From Pseudothermotoga_B sp051235805 (lineage in GTDB: Bacteria; Thermotogota; Thermotogae; Thermotogales; DSM-5069), in NCBI RefSeq assembly GCF_051235805.1, contig NZ_JBPNXV010000001.1, forward strand, positions 1,488,001 through 1,552,000: a stretch of 64,000 nt of DNA, written 5' to 3'. The position numbers and the translations under genes were made by a program. The notes below the pieces were generated by a model. It was not told the origin of the DNA and searched no databases. It worked only from the letters and a program-made list of their open reading frames with translations. Position 1 is the first letter of the stretch, and each line of letters begins with the position of its first letter. Positions 53,560 through 63,018 of this stretch are shown in pieces.

Positions 53560-54449
53560 GGTATCTCTCCTTCCATCCAGAGTCTCTCGAAATACTCATT
53601 GTATTGACGAGTAATGTGTTTATCCTTGAGAACTACCAAAAGCTCTGCATTACTAGTATAACCACTCTTTGTCGCGTTTGCCGAACCTGTCAACACCGTT
53701 CTCCCATCGATTATGAACAACTTGCTGTGAAGAGTGAAGTCTCTGATTACCCTTAGATCTATACCACCAAACGGCAGTTTCGACAAGGTCGAATTCTTGA
53801 AAAACCACTCGTCGATCAAGACTCTCACTCGAACTCCTCTACTGGAGAGTATCTTAAGCATTGCCCAAACCTGTGGGTGAGTCAATGCATACATCGCCAC
53901 ATCCAAGGTCTTCTTTGCCTTGCCAAGTTCACGCAGTACAGTATCAGCGATGAAGAGGTTGGTGATGAAAATCTTTGAATTACTCAGTTTCAGTCCTGTG
54001 TTTCTGCCTTCCCATAGATCATCAAAGAAACGCTGAAAAACCCATGCAATATCACCGTCTTCCAAGATGAGAAAATCGTTGAATGACTGAAAAAGACTGT
54101 GAACTGTGAAATTTGCAGAACCGAGCAACAGAACCTTTTCATCGATCACGATTACCTTCATGTGGAACAAAGAACTTTCAGCATCGATCTTCGCAGGTAT
54201 TTGAGAATTAGTCAAAGGATTTTCACTGATTATTCTAACTGTTACGCCGCGTCTCACAGCATTTTCAAGAGCTTCCACTATCCTTGGCTCATCTATAGAA
54301 AAGGTGCATAGAGAAATGATCTGTTGCGCACTGTTGATCTGGTTAACAACCACATCACTGGACATGAGAGGAGTGAAGAAAACCTCTATGCCCAAAGCCA
54401 CAAATGATATCATTGACAGTAGAATTAGGGTTGCTCGATATCGACTCAT
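53556..54449 (-). CDS. Phospholipase-D-like protein with two HxK motifs
   Basis: About 297 residues. An N-terminal signal anchor (about 5-27) is followed by two PLDc repeats, each with HxKx4D followed by GSAN: HMKVIVID...LLGSANFT and HSKLFIID...LTGSANATKSG. Members include phosphodiesterases, nucleases and lipases; the anchor suggests activity outside the membrane. No ribosome binding site is seen, and a TATAAT (54463-54458) is so close that the mRNA may be leaderless with ATG 54449 as start; GTG 54455 and TTG 54452 are alternatives. Confidence 0.88.
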   Translation of the reverse strand: MSRYRATLILLSMISFVALGIEVFFTPLMSSDVVVNQINSAQQIISLCTFSIDEPRIVEALENAVRRGVTVRIISENPLTNSQIPAKIDAESSLFHMKVIVIDEKVLLLGSANFTVHSLFQSFNDFLILEDGDIAWVFQRFFDDLWEGRNTGLKLSNSKIFITNLFIADTVLRELGKAKKTLDVAMYALTHPQVWAMLKILSSRGVRVRVLIDEWFFKNSTLSKLPFGGIDLRVIRDFTLHSKLFIIDGRTVLTGSANATKSGYTSNAELLVVLKDKHITRQYNEYFERLWMEGEIP

Positions 54450-54476
54450 CAACACCGATTATACAGGAGTGATATG

Positions 54477-55091
54477 ATGGTGAATGTAATAGATGAACGC
54501 ATAATCCATATACTGACAGGACCGATAGGAACAAACACCTATGTGCTGAAGAATGATCCTATGATCGTCATCGATCCTGGTTATGGTGTGAAAGAGTTCG
54601 TTAGGGGTGAATGTATTGTCCTTTTGACGCACATGCATTTTGATCACATCTGCGGTCTGGAGGAAATCAAACCGCTGAAAGTTTACATCAGCAGGGCTGA
54701 TCTGAACGGTTTACGCGATCCAAGGATGAACAAGTCAGATCTGTTCAGACGCAGTTTTTCTTACAACGGAGAGTGTGAGATACTGTCTGAAAAAATAGAG
54801 CTTGGTGAATGGCATTTCAGAGTTATAGAGACACCGGGACACACGATGGGGTCTGTAGTCTACGCAACTGAGAAATTCTTCTTCACCGGTGATACAATCT
54901 TCATGGAAAGCATAGGTAGAACAGATTTTCCTGAATCTGACGAAAACAAGATCTTTGAAAGCCTAAGAAAACTGGCAAGGATTTTCAAAGAAATCGATCA
55001 AAAAGCTTTTGTGCTCCCTGGTCATATGGAATTAGGCTTCGTCGGAGATCTTTTCGAGAAGAACTATTTTCTCAAGGAGGCTTCAATATGA
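54477..55091 (+). CDS. Metallo-beta-lactamase-fold hydrolase (glyoxalase II-like)
   Basis: 204 residues from the ATG at 54477 (AGGAG 7 nt upstream; ATG 54474 also possible). The zinc motif HMHFDH lies in LLTHMHFDHICGLEEI, with further ligands in ETPGHTMGS, FFTGDTIF and LPGHME. Small proteins of this type hydrolyse thioesters such as S-lactoylglutathione analogues; the true substrate is unknown. It overlaps the lipoprotein gene by 4 nt and starts a five-gene operon. Confidence 0.93.
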   Translation: MVNVIDERIIHILTGPIGTNTYVLKNDPMIVIDPGYGVKEFVRGECIVLLTHMHFDHICGLEEIKPLKVYISRADLNGLRDPRMNKSDLFRRSFSYNGECEILSEKIELGEWHFRVIETPGHTMGSVVYATEKFFFTGDTIFMESIGRTDFPESDENKIFESLRKLARIFKEIDQKAFVLPGHMELGFVGDLFEKNYFLKEASI

Positions 55092-55564
55092 GAAAAATCT
55101 TACTCCTGCTCGTTGTGCTTTCGCTTTCAAGTTGCATGCTCAGACCAGTCTATGTGCCACCGAGTGCTTACTCTCTGACATCAGCACTCAGATTGGCTCA
55201 AAATGGCTATGCTCTTATCTTTCTTGAAGAAATAGATGGATATGGTCCGATTGCGAAAAAAGGTTTGGTCGCAAGTTATATCAGGGGAGACTCAAGTTAC
55301 CTGCTCTACGGTTTTAAGTTTCTCGGAGAGTCACCAAAGGATTATTGGAAAAAGGTGACTAAACAATATGGAACTTGGAATTCACGCACTTACATAGATC
55401 TCCCAAACAGTGGTCTGTACAGCGTTGCAAAGGAAGGCAAGTACGTCGTTGCTTGGTGGAGAGATGTATGGTTGTTCGTAGTTGAATCTTCTTCAAATGC
55501 TGAGAAGTTCGCAAACGAATTGATGGATGTCTTTGCGAGAATAGGAGGGGCAAGCAGATGGTGA
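55088..55564 (+). CDS. Putative lipoprotein
   Basis: 158 residues. A lipoprotein signal peptide (MRKILLLLVVLSLSSC) puts a lipobox LSSC at residues 13-16 and predicts a lipid-anchored mature protein of about 143 residues. The mature part has no family I recognise; it is rich in aromatic residues in the middle. It overlaps the hydrolase gene by 4 nt and GDPD by 7 nt. Confidence 0.82.
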   Translation: MRKILLLLVVLSLSSCMLRPVYVPPSAYSLTSALRLAQNGYALIFLEEIDGYGPIAKKGLVASYIRGDSSYLLYGFKFLGESPKDYWKKVTKQYGTWNSRTYIDLPNSGLYSVAKEGKYVVAWWRDVWLFVVESSSNAEKFANELMDVFARIGGASRW

Positions 55565-56265
55565 TCATCGCACACAGAGGTTATTCTGCAAAGTTTCTTG
55601 AAAACACCTTGAAGGCTTTCAAGAAAGCTTTTGAATTTGGTGCAGATGGCATTGAGCTCGATCTGAGAATGACGGCAGATAAAAATATAGTAGTCATACA
55701 CGATGAAGACTTAGAAAGGCTCTTCGGCGTGAAAAAGAGAATCTGTGAGTTGACTCTGAGCGAGCTGAAAAGCTATACAAAAGAAGGTGAAAAGATCCCA
55801 ACCTTCGAAGAGTTGCTCTCGATTGTTCCCAAGGGGAAGTTGTTGAATGCAGAGCTCAAAGAACCTCAAGTGGCTGAAGATGCAATAAGGTTGATCGGAG
55901 AATATTCCCTGCAGAAGGAAACGGTTATTTCATCTTTTCATCATGACTTGATAGCCAGATTGATAAAACAATACCCTCATATGAACTTCGGCTTCTTAGT
56001 TGGTGAAGAGTTGAAAAATGACCCAGTTCAGCTCATCAGAACCTTGTTAGAGTATAAGCCATACTCGATGCACCTACCACATCAGCTGGCTGACTATCCT
56101 CAATACTTCAACCTCATATGTGATCTGGTGAGGAGCCAAGGCGTGAAGATCTTCATCTGGACACTGGACGATCTACAAAAATATGAAAGGATCAAAGATA
56201 AGATAGACGCTGTCATCACCAACGACGTTGGAAGTTTTGTAGAACATATCAAGACGAAGAGATAA
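55558..56265 (+). CDS. Glycerophosphodiester phosphodiesterase
   Basis: 235-residue TIM-barrel enzyme splitting glycerophosphodiesters into glycerol 3-phosphate and alcohol. Signature residues: IAHRGYSAKFLENTLKAF at the start, GIELDLRMTADKNIVVIHDE next, and NAELKE later. No signal peptide, so cytoplasmic. AGGAGGGG stands just before the ATG. It probably recycles lipid head groups. Confidence 0.95.
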   Translation: MVIIAHRGYSAKFLENTLKAFKKAFEFGADGIELDLRMTADKNIVVIHDEDLERLFGVKKRICELTLSELKSYTKEGEKIPTFEELLSIVPKGKLLNAELKEPQVAEDAIRLIGEYSLQKETVISSFHHDLIARLIKQYPHMNFGFLVGEELKNDPVQLIRTLLEYKPYSMHLPHQLADYPQYFNLICDLVRSQGVKIFIWTLDDLQKYERIKDKIDAVITNDVGSFVEHIKTKR

Positions 56266-56286
56266 CTTTCGACTGGAGAGAAAAGA

Positions 56287-57540
56287 ATGAACAAACTGAT
56301 CATCGCTTCACTTCTTGTGAGTGTGCTATGTTTTGGTTTTACCTTCAAATTCGATGGATGGATTGAATACGATTTTGACAAACCAACAGACGTGATAAAG
56401 TTCACAGTGAATGTGTCATCCTTCAACGTTGAGTTCACAACCAGTGGCGGATTCAAAAGAGACAACTTGGTGATTCCACCCTACGCTGATAAATTGTGGA
56501 ACAACTATTGGTATTTCGATGAAGGTTTTTTGAGTTGGTCTTACGGACAGATGGGAGTACAATTAGGTGTCAAGCGCAACTCTGCAGGACCGGGCAATAC
56601 ATACAAACTTTTTCTTGAAGAAAAGGACTTTTCTTATCCTACTGTGCGTTTGCTTGCAAGCGGTGAGAAATTCAAGGTCGAGACATTGTGGGGCGGCTTG
56701 AGACTTTTCGAGAATGCTTCACAACCTGTCAAAGCACTTAACTACAGATCTCTTGCCTTTTTTCCTGTTGAGGGACTCGAGATAGCCTACGAAGATGCTG
56801 TCCTTTATTTGCACAGATTTTTCGATCCATATTATTTTTTGGTCCCAATACCAATTCCCGGTATACAGGAGTTTTGGCATTTGAACGCCCCTTGGGGGTA
56901 TTCAACAACACAACTCGATGACAATTCCATGGTTGGAGCTTACGTCAAATACTCAGACAACAGATACTCTGTCTACGGTGAAATACTCTTGGACGACATC
57001 AACATGAACAGATTTCTGAACCCGGAAGGTTTTCAAAACCCAGACAAGATAGCTTTCTTAGTTGGCTTTACTGGAAAAAGTGGACCATATAAAGTGACCT
57101 TTGAAGTTGCAGGTGCAACTGCCTTCACTTTTGAAAGATCAACCTTCAGCAGACCTTACGAGTATGTGTACTTTGAAGGTTCCAATCTGCCAATCGAAAA
57201 GAACATGATCGGCTATCTACATGGTGAAAACAACATCGCGTGTTCGATTGCTCTGGAATACTCCAACAATGGCTGGTCTATAAGCACTCTCTATGAAGGG
57301 CTCATATACGGCACAAGGACACCTGAAAAGCCCTGGCACGATGGAACGATACCATCGGGCACACATTGGCTTGTCGGAGAACTGACATCGCAGTTTTCCT
57401 TCAAAGGTAGGGTTGCTTACACCTTTAAAGATCTGCCAGAGTATCTTGGAGAACTGACGGTGGGCTTTAGATTTGGATTCGTTGGTGAAAAACCATTCAT
57501 CGGATTTGATCTATCATCTTTATTCGATGTGAATCTATGA
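56287..57540 (+). CDS. Exported beta-rich protein, possibly outer envelope
   Basis: 417 residues. A signal peptide (about 1-18, MNKLIIASLLVSVLCFGF) is followed by long alternating strands rich in Tyr, Phe and Trp, as in beta-barrel or beta-sandwich envelope proteins. There is no recognised domain. Thermotogales have an outer toga carrying porin-like barrels, so this may be one, but the chain lacks the terminal aromatic residue usual for barrels. The gene starts 21 nt after GDPD and lies 12 nt before the nucleotidyltransferase gene. Confidence 0.75.
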   Translation: MNKLIIASLLVSVLCFGFTFKFDGWIEYDFDKPTDVIKFTVNVSSFNVEFTTSGGFKRDNLVIPPYADKLWNNYWYFDEGFLSWSYGQMGVQLGVKRNSAGPGNTYKLFLEEKDFSYPTVRLLASGEKFKVETLWGGLRLFENASQPVKALNYRSLAFFPVEGLEIAYEDAVLYLHRFFDPYYFLVPIPIPGIQEFWHLNAPWGYSTTQLDDNSMVGAYVKYSDNRYSVYGEILLDDINMNRFLNPEGFQNPDKIAFLVGFTGKSGPYKVTFEVAGATAFTFERSTFSRPYEYVYFEGSNLPIEKNMIGYLHGENNIACSIALEYSNNGWSISTLYEGLIYGTRTPEKPWHDGTIPSGTHWLVGELTSQFSFKGRVAYTFKDLPEYLGELTVGFRFGFVGEKPFIGFDLSSLFDVNL

Positions 57541-57552
57541 GGAGGTGAAGCG

Positions 57553-58620
57553 ATGAAAGGACTTGTTCTTTGTGCTGGCAAGGGGACAAGGCTCAGACCT
57601 TTGACCTATACTACGGCAAAACATCTCATTCCTGTGGCAAATAGACCTGTGATCGAGTACACGCTCGATTTTATGAAGGATGCCGGTGTCAGAGAAGTGG
57701 CAATAATAGTGAGCCCAGAAAACAAAGAGCTCTTTAAAGAAAATCTGAAAGACGGTGCAGCTCTCGGCATCTCAATAGAGTACATAGTCCAAGAACAACC
57801 AAAGGGCATAGCACATGCCGCATATCAAGCAAAGGAATTTGTGAAAGATGAGCCCTTTTTAATGGTTCTTGGTGATAATTTGATCTTTGAGGATATAAAA
57901 CCAACCGTTGAGCAGTTCTTAAACACCCAGACAGATGCTGTTGTCCTCTTGGCACGGGTTGAAGACCCGAGGTCTTACGGCGTTGCTGTTCTGGAGAACG
58001 ACAGAATAAAATACGTTGTCGAGAAACCCAAAGAACCACCGAGTGATCTTGCGATAGTAGGCGTTTACATGTTCAGAAAAGATGTCTTCAAAGCCATAGA
58101 GAACATCAAACCTTCTTGGAGAGGCGAACTTGAAATTACAGATGCCATAGGCTACCTCGTTCAGAACAACTATTCTGTTAAGGCACATGTGATAACAGGA
58201 TGGTGGAAGGACACCGGAAAACCAGAGGATTTACTTGAAGCCAATAGAAAGATATTAGACAACATGAAGCAAACTGCAGTTCTTGCAAGTTTGGAAAGGA
58301 ACAGTTCCATACAAGGTAGAGTCAGTATTGGCAAGGGCACGATCATCGCAGGTTCAGTCATCCGAGGACCTGCTGTGATAGGTGAAAACTGCAGGGTGAT
58401 CAACTCATATGTTGGTCCATATACGGCTATTGGTAACAGCGTGTCTCTCGAAAACTGTGAGATCGAAAACTCCATTCTTATGGATTTGAGTAATGTGGCA
58501 AATGTCACAAGTAGGATAGATTCATCCATTCTCGGCAAAGGTGCAAAAGTCATTCAAAATGGTGGTGTGCCAAAGGTCGCAAGATTAGTCGTAGGAGATC
58601 TGAGCTTCATTCAATTTTAG
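57553..58620 (+). CDS. Glucose-1-phosphate thymidylyltransferase-type sugar nucleotidyltransferase
   Basis: 355 residues, the long RmlA-like form. The N-terminal LCAGKGTRLRPLTYTTAKHLIPVANRP is the nucleotide-binding and lysine motif. The acidic VLGDNLI metal site, an EKP motif and GWWKDTGKPEDLLEANR follow. The last 110 residues form a left-handed beta-helix of hexapeptide repeats. It makes dTDP- or UDP-sugar for polysaccharide. AGGAGGTGA precedes the ATG, and a strong terminator follows. Confidence 0.94.
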   Translation: MKGLVLCAGKGTRLRPLTYTTAKHLIPVANRPVIEYTLDFMKDAGVREVAIIVSPENKELFKENLKDGAALGISIEYIVQEQPKGIAHAAYQAKEFVKDEPFLMVLGDNLIFEDIKPTVEQFLNTQTDAVVLLARVEDPRSYGVAVLENDRIKYVVEKPKEPPSDLAIVGVYMFRKDVFKAIENIKPSWRGELEITDAIGYLVQNNYSVKAHVITGWWKDTGKPEDLLEANRKILDNMKQTAVLASLERNSSIQGRVSIGKGTIIAGSVIRGPAVIGENCRVINSYVGPYTAIGNSVSLENCEIENSILMDLSNVANVTSRIDSSILGKGAKVIQNGGVPKVARLVVGDLSFIQF

Positions 58621-58648
58621 AAAAGCCCCCACCGCAGGGGGCTTTTCT
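58619..58648. terminator. Bidirectional terminator
   Basis: AAAAGCCCCC-ACCGCA-GGGGGCTTTT: a 10-bp stem (12 bp with flanking AG/CT), with T's on both strands. It sits exactly between the convergent nucleotidyltransferase and secF genes. Confidence 0.93.
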
Positions 58649-58649
58649 A

Positions 58650-59546
58650 TTATTTGACTTTCACCCAACGTATAACCATTGGGCTCGCTATGTAAATGGA
58701 GGAGTATGTTCCAACCACTGAGCCTACAGTCATACCAAAAGCAAAAGGTTTTATAGCATTTCCTGCAAACAGAAGCAACACGAAAACCACGATAAAGGTT
58801 GTCAGCGACGTGTTTATACTCCTTGTAAAGACTTGATTTATGCTGTTGTTCACAGTAACAGCAATTTCTTTGCCTCTGTATTTTTTCATGTTCTCCCTTA
58901 TTCTGTCGTAGACAACTATGGTGTTGTTCAAAGAATAACCGATCAACGTTAAGAGCGCAGCGACTGCCGGCACATTCAATTCATAGCTGAAGAATGAAAA
59001 GAAACCAAGCGTTATCACAACGTCGTGTACTAAAGCAAGAGTTGCACCGATACCAAAAACGAAATTGAACCTCAGGGTGATGTAGACAAGTATAGCTATC
59101 AACGTTATCAGTACTGCTCTCCAGGTCAACCTTCTGATCTCTTCAGCGGCTGAACCTCCAGTTTCGTTGAAAGAAACTACCTGTCCTTTGACGTTGCTAT
59201 CAGAAAGTTTTTTCTCTATCGTCGATTGAAGAGCGTCCTTTTCTGTCACATCAAAGGTTTTCGTCACCGTTACTGAGAACTTTGTCACACCCTCGGGATC
59301 ACCAACAGATCTAACTCTCGTAACCCGAGCCGATGAAAAATCATTAGAAATCTCGTTGAAAATCCTTCGCACATCGGCTTCTACAAAGGTTGACGATTCA
59401 ACTCTCAAGATGATCTCAGAGCCACCCAAGAATTCGACACCAAAATTGAATCCCTTCGTAAAGATGGAAATAACACTTGCAGCAACCAAGATCAGGGAGA
59501 TCGTTATGAAAATCATTCGCTTGCCTACGAAGTCCATGTGCATCAT
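58650..59546 (-). CDS. secF: Protein translocase subunit SecF
   Basis: 298 residues with six membrane helices. The first periplasmic loop starts after KGFNFGVEFLGGSEIILRV, the typical D/GGxE region, and FNFVFGIGATLALVHDVVITLGFFS and NNTIVVYDRIREN are conserved helix motifs. It works with SecD as a proton-driven RND-type partner of SecYEG in protein export. The first ATG has GGGGG 7 nt upstream. It overlaps secD by 4 nt. Confidence 0.97.
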   Translation of the reverse strand: MMHMDFVGKRMIFITISLILVAASVISIFTKGFNFGVEFLGGSEIILRVESSTFVEADVRRIFNEISNDFSSARVTRVRSVGDPEGVTKFSVTVTKTFDVTEKDALQSTIEKKLSDSNVKGQVVSFNETGGSAAEEIRRLTWRAVLITLIAILVYITLRFNFVFGIGATLALVHDVVITLGFFSFFSYELNVPAVAALLTLIGYSLNNTIVVYDRIRENMKKYRGKEIAVTVNNSINQVFTRSINTSLTTFIVVFVLLLFAGNAIKPFAFGMTVGSVVGTYSSIYIASPMVIRWVKVK

Positions 59547-60967
59547 TGCTGAGCCCCCTTTGTTTCAACGACTGGTTTACGTAGCAAAGAACTAAAAGCA
59601 TCTGTCAAGAGTCTCGAAAGGACTATGTTCACAAAAAAGCTTCCAACCACACCTATGATGAGTGTTGTGGCAAAACCTTTCACAGTACCAGTACCGAAAT
59701 AATACAAGGCAAGACCAGCTATGATAGTCGTTAAGTTTGCGTCGAACAAGGTGATGAAAGATCTGCCAAATCCTGCTGCTATGGCTGCTTTAACGGACTT
59801 CCCTGCTTTTAACTCTTCTTTGATTCTCTCGGCAATAATGATATTCCCATCAACAGTTGTCCCTATCGTAAAGACAATACCTGCAATACCTGGAAGTGTC
59901 AGTATCGATCGCGTAGCAGCGAGCACACCAAGCAACAAGAAGGTGTTGTACAACAGTGCTATATCTGCAATAACACCTTGTATACCGTAGAAGACTATCA
60001 TGTAGATGAACACAATTATCAACCCAACGATTCCTGCCAAGAGTGAAGTCCTCACGATGTCCGAACCAAGCAAAGGAGCCACCCAACCTGCTGAAACCTT
60101 TTCAAGTCGCACCGGTAATGCACCACTTCTCAGTATCGCAGCTAACTGTCTTGCTTCCTCAATCGAGAAATTCCCAGTGATCTCCGCTTTACCATCTGGT
60201 ATCACAGAGATAACATAACCAGCAAACTGCACAACGTTGTCCAGAACTATCGCAAGCCGTTTCTCTCTGGCAGCTGCACTGCCTATAGAACCCTCTGGAA
60301 CAACCAATTGTTGCGTGATTTTCTTGAACATCTCAGCATCTTTGCTTGCCAATTCAAAGGTCACTTTGTAACCAAATCTTCCTGCACGTGTTTCTGGTAC
60401 AGGACTTGCCGTCACTATTTGTGGTGAGATCAACTTCAAGTCTTTGACGAGCATTATTTCCTGCCTAACGAGATACCATATCTTTCCTTCTCTTGCAGGA
60501 AGCCATTCTGCCCTCTTCACCCTTGCCAAATCTTTCAAAGTTGGATCAGTCTGTGGATCAACTTGAGTCTCCTCCAAAACCTGTCCAAAGTACATGACAC
60601 CGGTTGAACCTAAAAGTTTTTCAGCCTTTGTCGTGTCAGTTGCAGCTGGAATCTCTATCACTATGAAAGAGTTGTTCTCCCTAAAAGCCTTTCTCACAGT
60701 GGCTTCAGTGTAACCTGCGGCGTCAAGCCTGTTTCTCAAGACCGTCCAAACATTGTCTACAACTTCGCTTGGATTCTCTACACCTTGTTCTACGTCAACT
60801 CTGTACTCCAAACGAGCCCCACCCTTGATATCAAGTCCCAAAGGTATACGCTGAAAGATTGCAGCCAAGCCTTTATAGGTCTGACCTTTACTTGGCCAAA
60901 GCAGTGCCAAAAAGGCCGCAAATATAACAGCGATTACGACTATCAATCTCACCCTGTCTGCTCTCAT
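59543..60967 (-). CDS. secD: Protein translocase subunit SecD
   Basis: 474 residues: one N-terminal helix, a large periplasmic domain with LGLDIKGGARLEYRV, and five C-terminal helices with TLPGIAGIVFTIGTTVDGNIIIAERIKEE, the conserved proton-relay region. It pairs with SecF. AGGAGGGAA precedes the ATG. It follows yajC by 15 nt, the usual yajC-secD-secF order. Confidence 0.97.
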   Translation of the reverse strand: MRADRVRLIVVIAVIFAAFLALLWPSKGQTYKGLAAIFQRIPLGLDIKGGARLEYRVDVEQGVENPSEVVDNVWTVLRNRLDAAGYTEATVRKAFRENNSFIVIEIPAATDTTKAEKLLGSTGVMYFGQVLEETQVDPQTDPTLKDLARVKRAEWLPAREGKIWYLVRQEIMLVKDLKLISPQIVTASPVPETRAGRFGYKVTFELASKDAEMFKKITQQLVVPEGSIGSAAAREKRLAIVLDNVVQFAGYVISVIPDGKAEITGNFSIEEARQLAAILRSGALPVRLEKVSAGWVAPLLGSDIVRTSLLAGIVGLIIVFIYMIVFYGIQGVIADIALLYNTFLLLGVLAATRSILTLPGIAGIVFTIGTTVDGNIIIAERIKEELKAGKSVKAAIAAGFGRSFITLFDANLTTIIAGLALYYFGTGTVKGFATTLIIGVVGSFFVNIVLSRLLTDAFSSLLRKPVVETKGAQQ

Positions 60968-60982
60968 TGTGATGTTCCCTCC

Positions 60983-61366
60983 TCAGTTTTGTTCCTTGTC
61001 TTTGTCTTTTTCCTCCTGTCCTTTCTCCTCTTGCTTTGCTTCTTCTTTCAAAACCGTTGCTATTGCCCTTTTTGTGATCTCAAGCTCAGTCGTCATGGCT
61101 GTCTTGATCTTGATTGTGTCTTTCTTGATGTCTATGACCTTCCCAACTATGCCTCCAACAGTGATAACTGTGTCGCCACGTTTCATGTTAGAGACCATGT
61201 CACGGAACTGCTTTTCTCGTCTCCTCTGAGGCAGTATGATGAGAAAATAGAACATCGCAAAGAGGATAACCAACAGAAAGATAAAGCTAAAACCAGAACC
61301 TGTTGCCGTTGTTGAAGTTGGAGCACTACCAGTCGCACCTGGTGCTGCACTGTAGAGTATGTTCAC
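60983..61366 (-). CDS. yajC: Preprotein translocase accessory subunit YajC
   Basis: 127 residues from the GTG at 61366, 8 nt after AAAGGAGG. One transmembrane helix near 27-49 is followed by YFLIILPQRRREKQFRDMVSNMKRGDTVITVGGIVGKV, the YajC signature. A long Lys/Glu tail ends the protein. It associates with SecDF. Confidence 0.95.
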   Translation of the reverse strand: MNILYSAAPGATGSAPTSTTATGSGFSFIFLLVILFAMFYFLIILPQRRREKQFRDMVSNMKRGDTVITVGGIVGKVIDIKKDTIKIKTAMTTELEITKRAIATVLKEEAKQEEKGQEEKDKDKEQN

Positions 61367-61367
61367 C

Positions 61368-61868
61368 TCAAATACCTCCTTTTGAATTTTCAACCTTAGA
61401 TGATTTTACCAGAACTGTGTAAATCATGGGAACAAAAATCAGTTGCAATCCCAAACCAACAAGTCCGGAGAGAAAGTCAACTGAAATTCTGATCGGTGCC
61501 TTGAACAGCCATATCGAGACCAATAGGACAATCTTCGAAGCAAAAAAGTCTAACAAGATCACCAAGTGAAGATTTTTGTTCCTTCTGTAAAGGAACGATG
61601 TCAAAAGGCTAACAGTCAGGGCTTCCAAGATTACGGGTCCTAAGAAACCAATCTCAGGTGATCCAACTGCCATAAAGCTTGTCATGGCTCCAAAGGCGGC
61701 GACTAAGCTCCCAACGATCGGACCATGAAGCAGCGTGGCAGTTAAAACTATGAAGATATTCGGCAAAAGCCATCGCTCTATAAGCGGCACACCAAAAAGT
61801 TGCAAGAAATATGAAACAGCCGTTGACAAAGACAACCACAGTAGAAATAAAGTGATCTTCTTATGCAA
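61368..61868 (-). CDS. S-component-like integral membrane protein
   Basis: 166 residues from the TTG at 61868, with AGGAG 7 nt upstream; longer starts would overlap the FAD gene without a ribosome binding site. Five or six membrane helices, with LLPNIFIVLTATLLHGPIVGSLVAAFGAM resembling ECF transporter substrate-binding subunits (Gx/heptaprenyl-diphosphate-synthase-I group). No energising subunits are nearby. The substrate is unknown. It lies just before yajC. Confidence 0.6.
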   Translation of the reverse strand: MHKKITLFLLWLSLSTAVSYFLQLFGVPLIERWLLPNIFIVLTATLLHGPIVGSLVAAFGAMTSFMAVGSPEIGFLGPVILEALTVSLLTSFLYRRNKNLHLVILLDFFASKIVLLVSIWLFKAPIRISVDFLSGLVGLGLQLIFVPMIYTVLVKSSKVENSKGGI

Positions 61869-61878
61869 ACTCTCACTC

Positions 61879-63018
61879 CTAAACGACATTCCTCTCGCGT
61901 ACAATTCCTTTTTCAAACCTTTGCAAGTTCAGTTCACTTATGTCTACGTTCAAGGTTTTGCCGTGAATTATCATCTGAGCTATCGCCTCTCCCACCGCTG
62001 GTGCGAGCATGAAACCATGGCCACTGAAACCCACTGCATAGTAAAAGTTTGGTAGATTAGGCGCTTCACCGATGATAGGCTGTGCATCAGGTGACATATT
62101 GTAATGGCCAGACCAGTGTCTCACAATTCTCAATCTGCCCAAAAACGGGAAGATTTTTGTCATCTTTTTCGCCATGTCTTTTTCAAATCTGTAAGTAACG
62201 TTGTAGTTGATCTGAGGTTTTTCGTCCGGATCACCCTGACCCATTATGAAATGCCCATGCTTGGTCTGCCTCATGTAGAAGTTTCCCGAAAAACTTATAG
62301 CCATTGGATCAAAAAAGCTCTTTACAGCTTCGGTGACAAGTATCTGATGTCTATAACTTTCAGTCGGAAGATCAACACCAACCATCTTTCCTATCTCTTT
62401 TGAGTGAGCTCCGGCAGCGTTCACCAAGATTTGGCATCTTACAGTCCCTCTACTCGTGAGAACTTCAAAGTGGTCACCGAGTGCCTCTACTGCGACAACT
62501 TTCGTGTGTGTGAATAACTCAACTCCAAGCCGTTGTGCCGCCTTTGCATAAGCAAAGTTCGCAAGATGTGGGTTTGCATGTCCATCTGTTTGACAAAAAG
62601 TTGCCAGTTTCACACCATCTACTTTCAAGTATGGATATCTCTCTTTGACTTGGTTAGGTGAAAGTATCTGAACATCGAGTCCAAGCTCTTTTTGCATCTG
62701 AACATTTTTCTCAAACTCAGCAGCTTCTTTTTCGTCGTAGGAAAGAACTAAGTATCCACCTTGTTTGTACTCTATGTCCATGCTTGTCTCCTGTGACATT
62801 CTTTCGAACAGTTCAACGCTTCTCATTGCCAGTAGCACGTTGTTAACAGAACTCCACTGCTGTCTTATGCCACCAGCACACCTACCGGTTGAACCAGAAC
62901 TCAGATAGTTTGCTTCAAAGAGTACAACGTCCTTCTCGCCAAACTTGGCAAGGTGATAGGCTATTGAACAACCAATTATTCCTCCGCCAACTATCGCCAC
63001 TCTATATTCACTTTTCAT
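61879..63018 (-). CDS. FAD-dependent oxidoreductase of the DAO family
   Basis: 379 residues. The N-terminal Rossmann motif VAIVGGGIIGCSIAYHLAKFG binds FAD; SGSTGRCAGGIRQQWS follows; the C-terminal PIIGEAPNLPNFYYAVGFSGHGFMLAPAVGEAIA is the second flavin motif. Closest types are sarcosine oxidase beta, glycine oxidase or glycerol-3-phosphate dehydrogenase-like enzymes. It overlaps the Fe-S flavoprotein gene by 11 nt, so the two likely form one amino-acid or amine dehydrogenase complex. Confidence 0.92.
   Translation of the reverse strand: MKSEYRVAIVGGGIIGCSIAYHLAKFGEKDVVLFEANYLSSGSTGRCAGGIRQQWSSVNNVLLAMRSVELFERMSQETSMDIEYKQGGYLVLSYDEKEAAEFEKNVQMQKELGLDVQILSPNQVKERYPYLKVDGVKLATFCQTDGHANPHLANFAYAKAAQRLGVELFTHTKVVAVEALGDHFEVLTSRGTVRCQILVNAAGAHSKEIGKMVGVDLPTESYRHQILVTEAVKSFFDPMAISFSGNFYMRQTKHGHFIMGQGDPDEKPQINYNVTYRFEKDMAKKMTKIFPFLGRLRIVRHWSGHYNMSPDAQPIIGEAPNLPNFYYAVGFSGHGFMLAPAVGEAIAQMIIHGKTLNVDISELNLQRFEKGIVRERNVV

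Noticed and set aside
60785..61315. 176-residue open frame on the plus strand
   Set aside because: Antisense to yajC and secD, with a biased Phe/Leu/Ser composition typical of a reverse-strand shadow.
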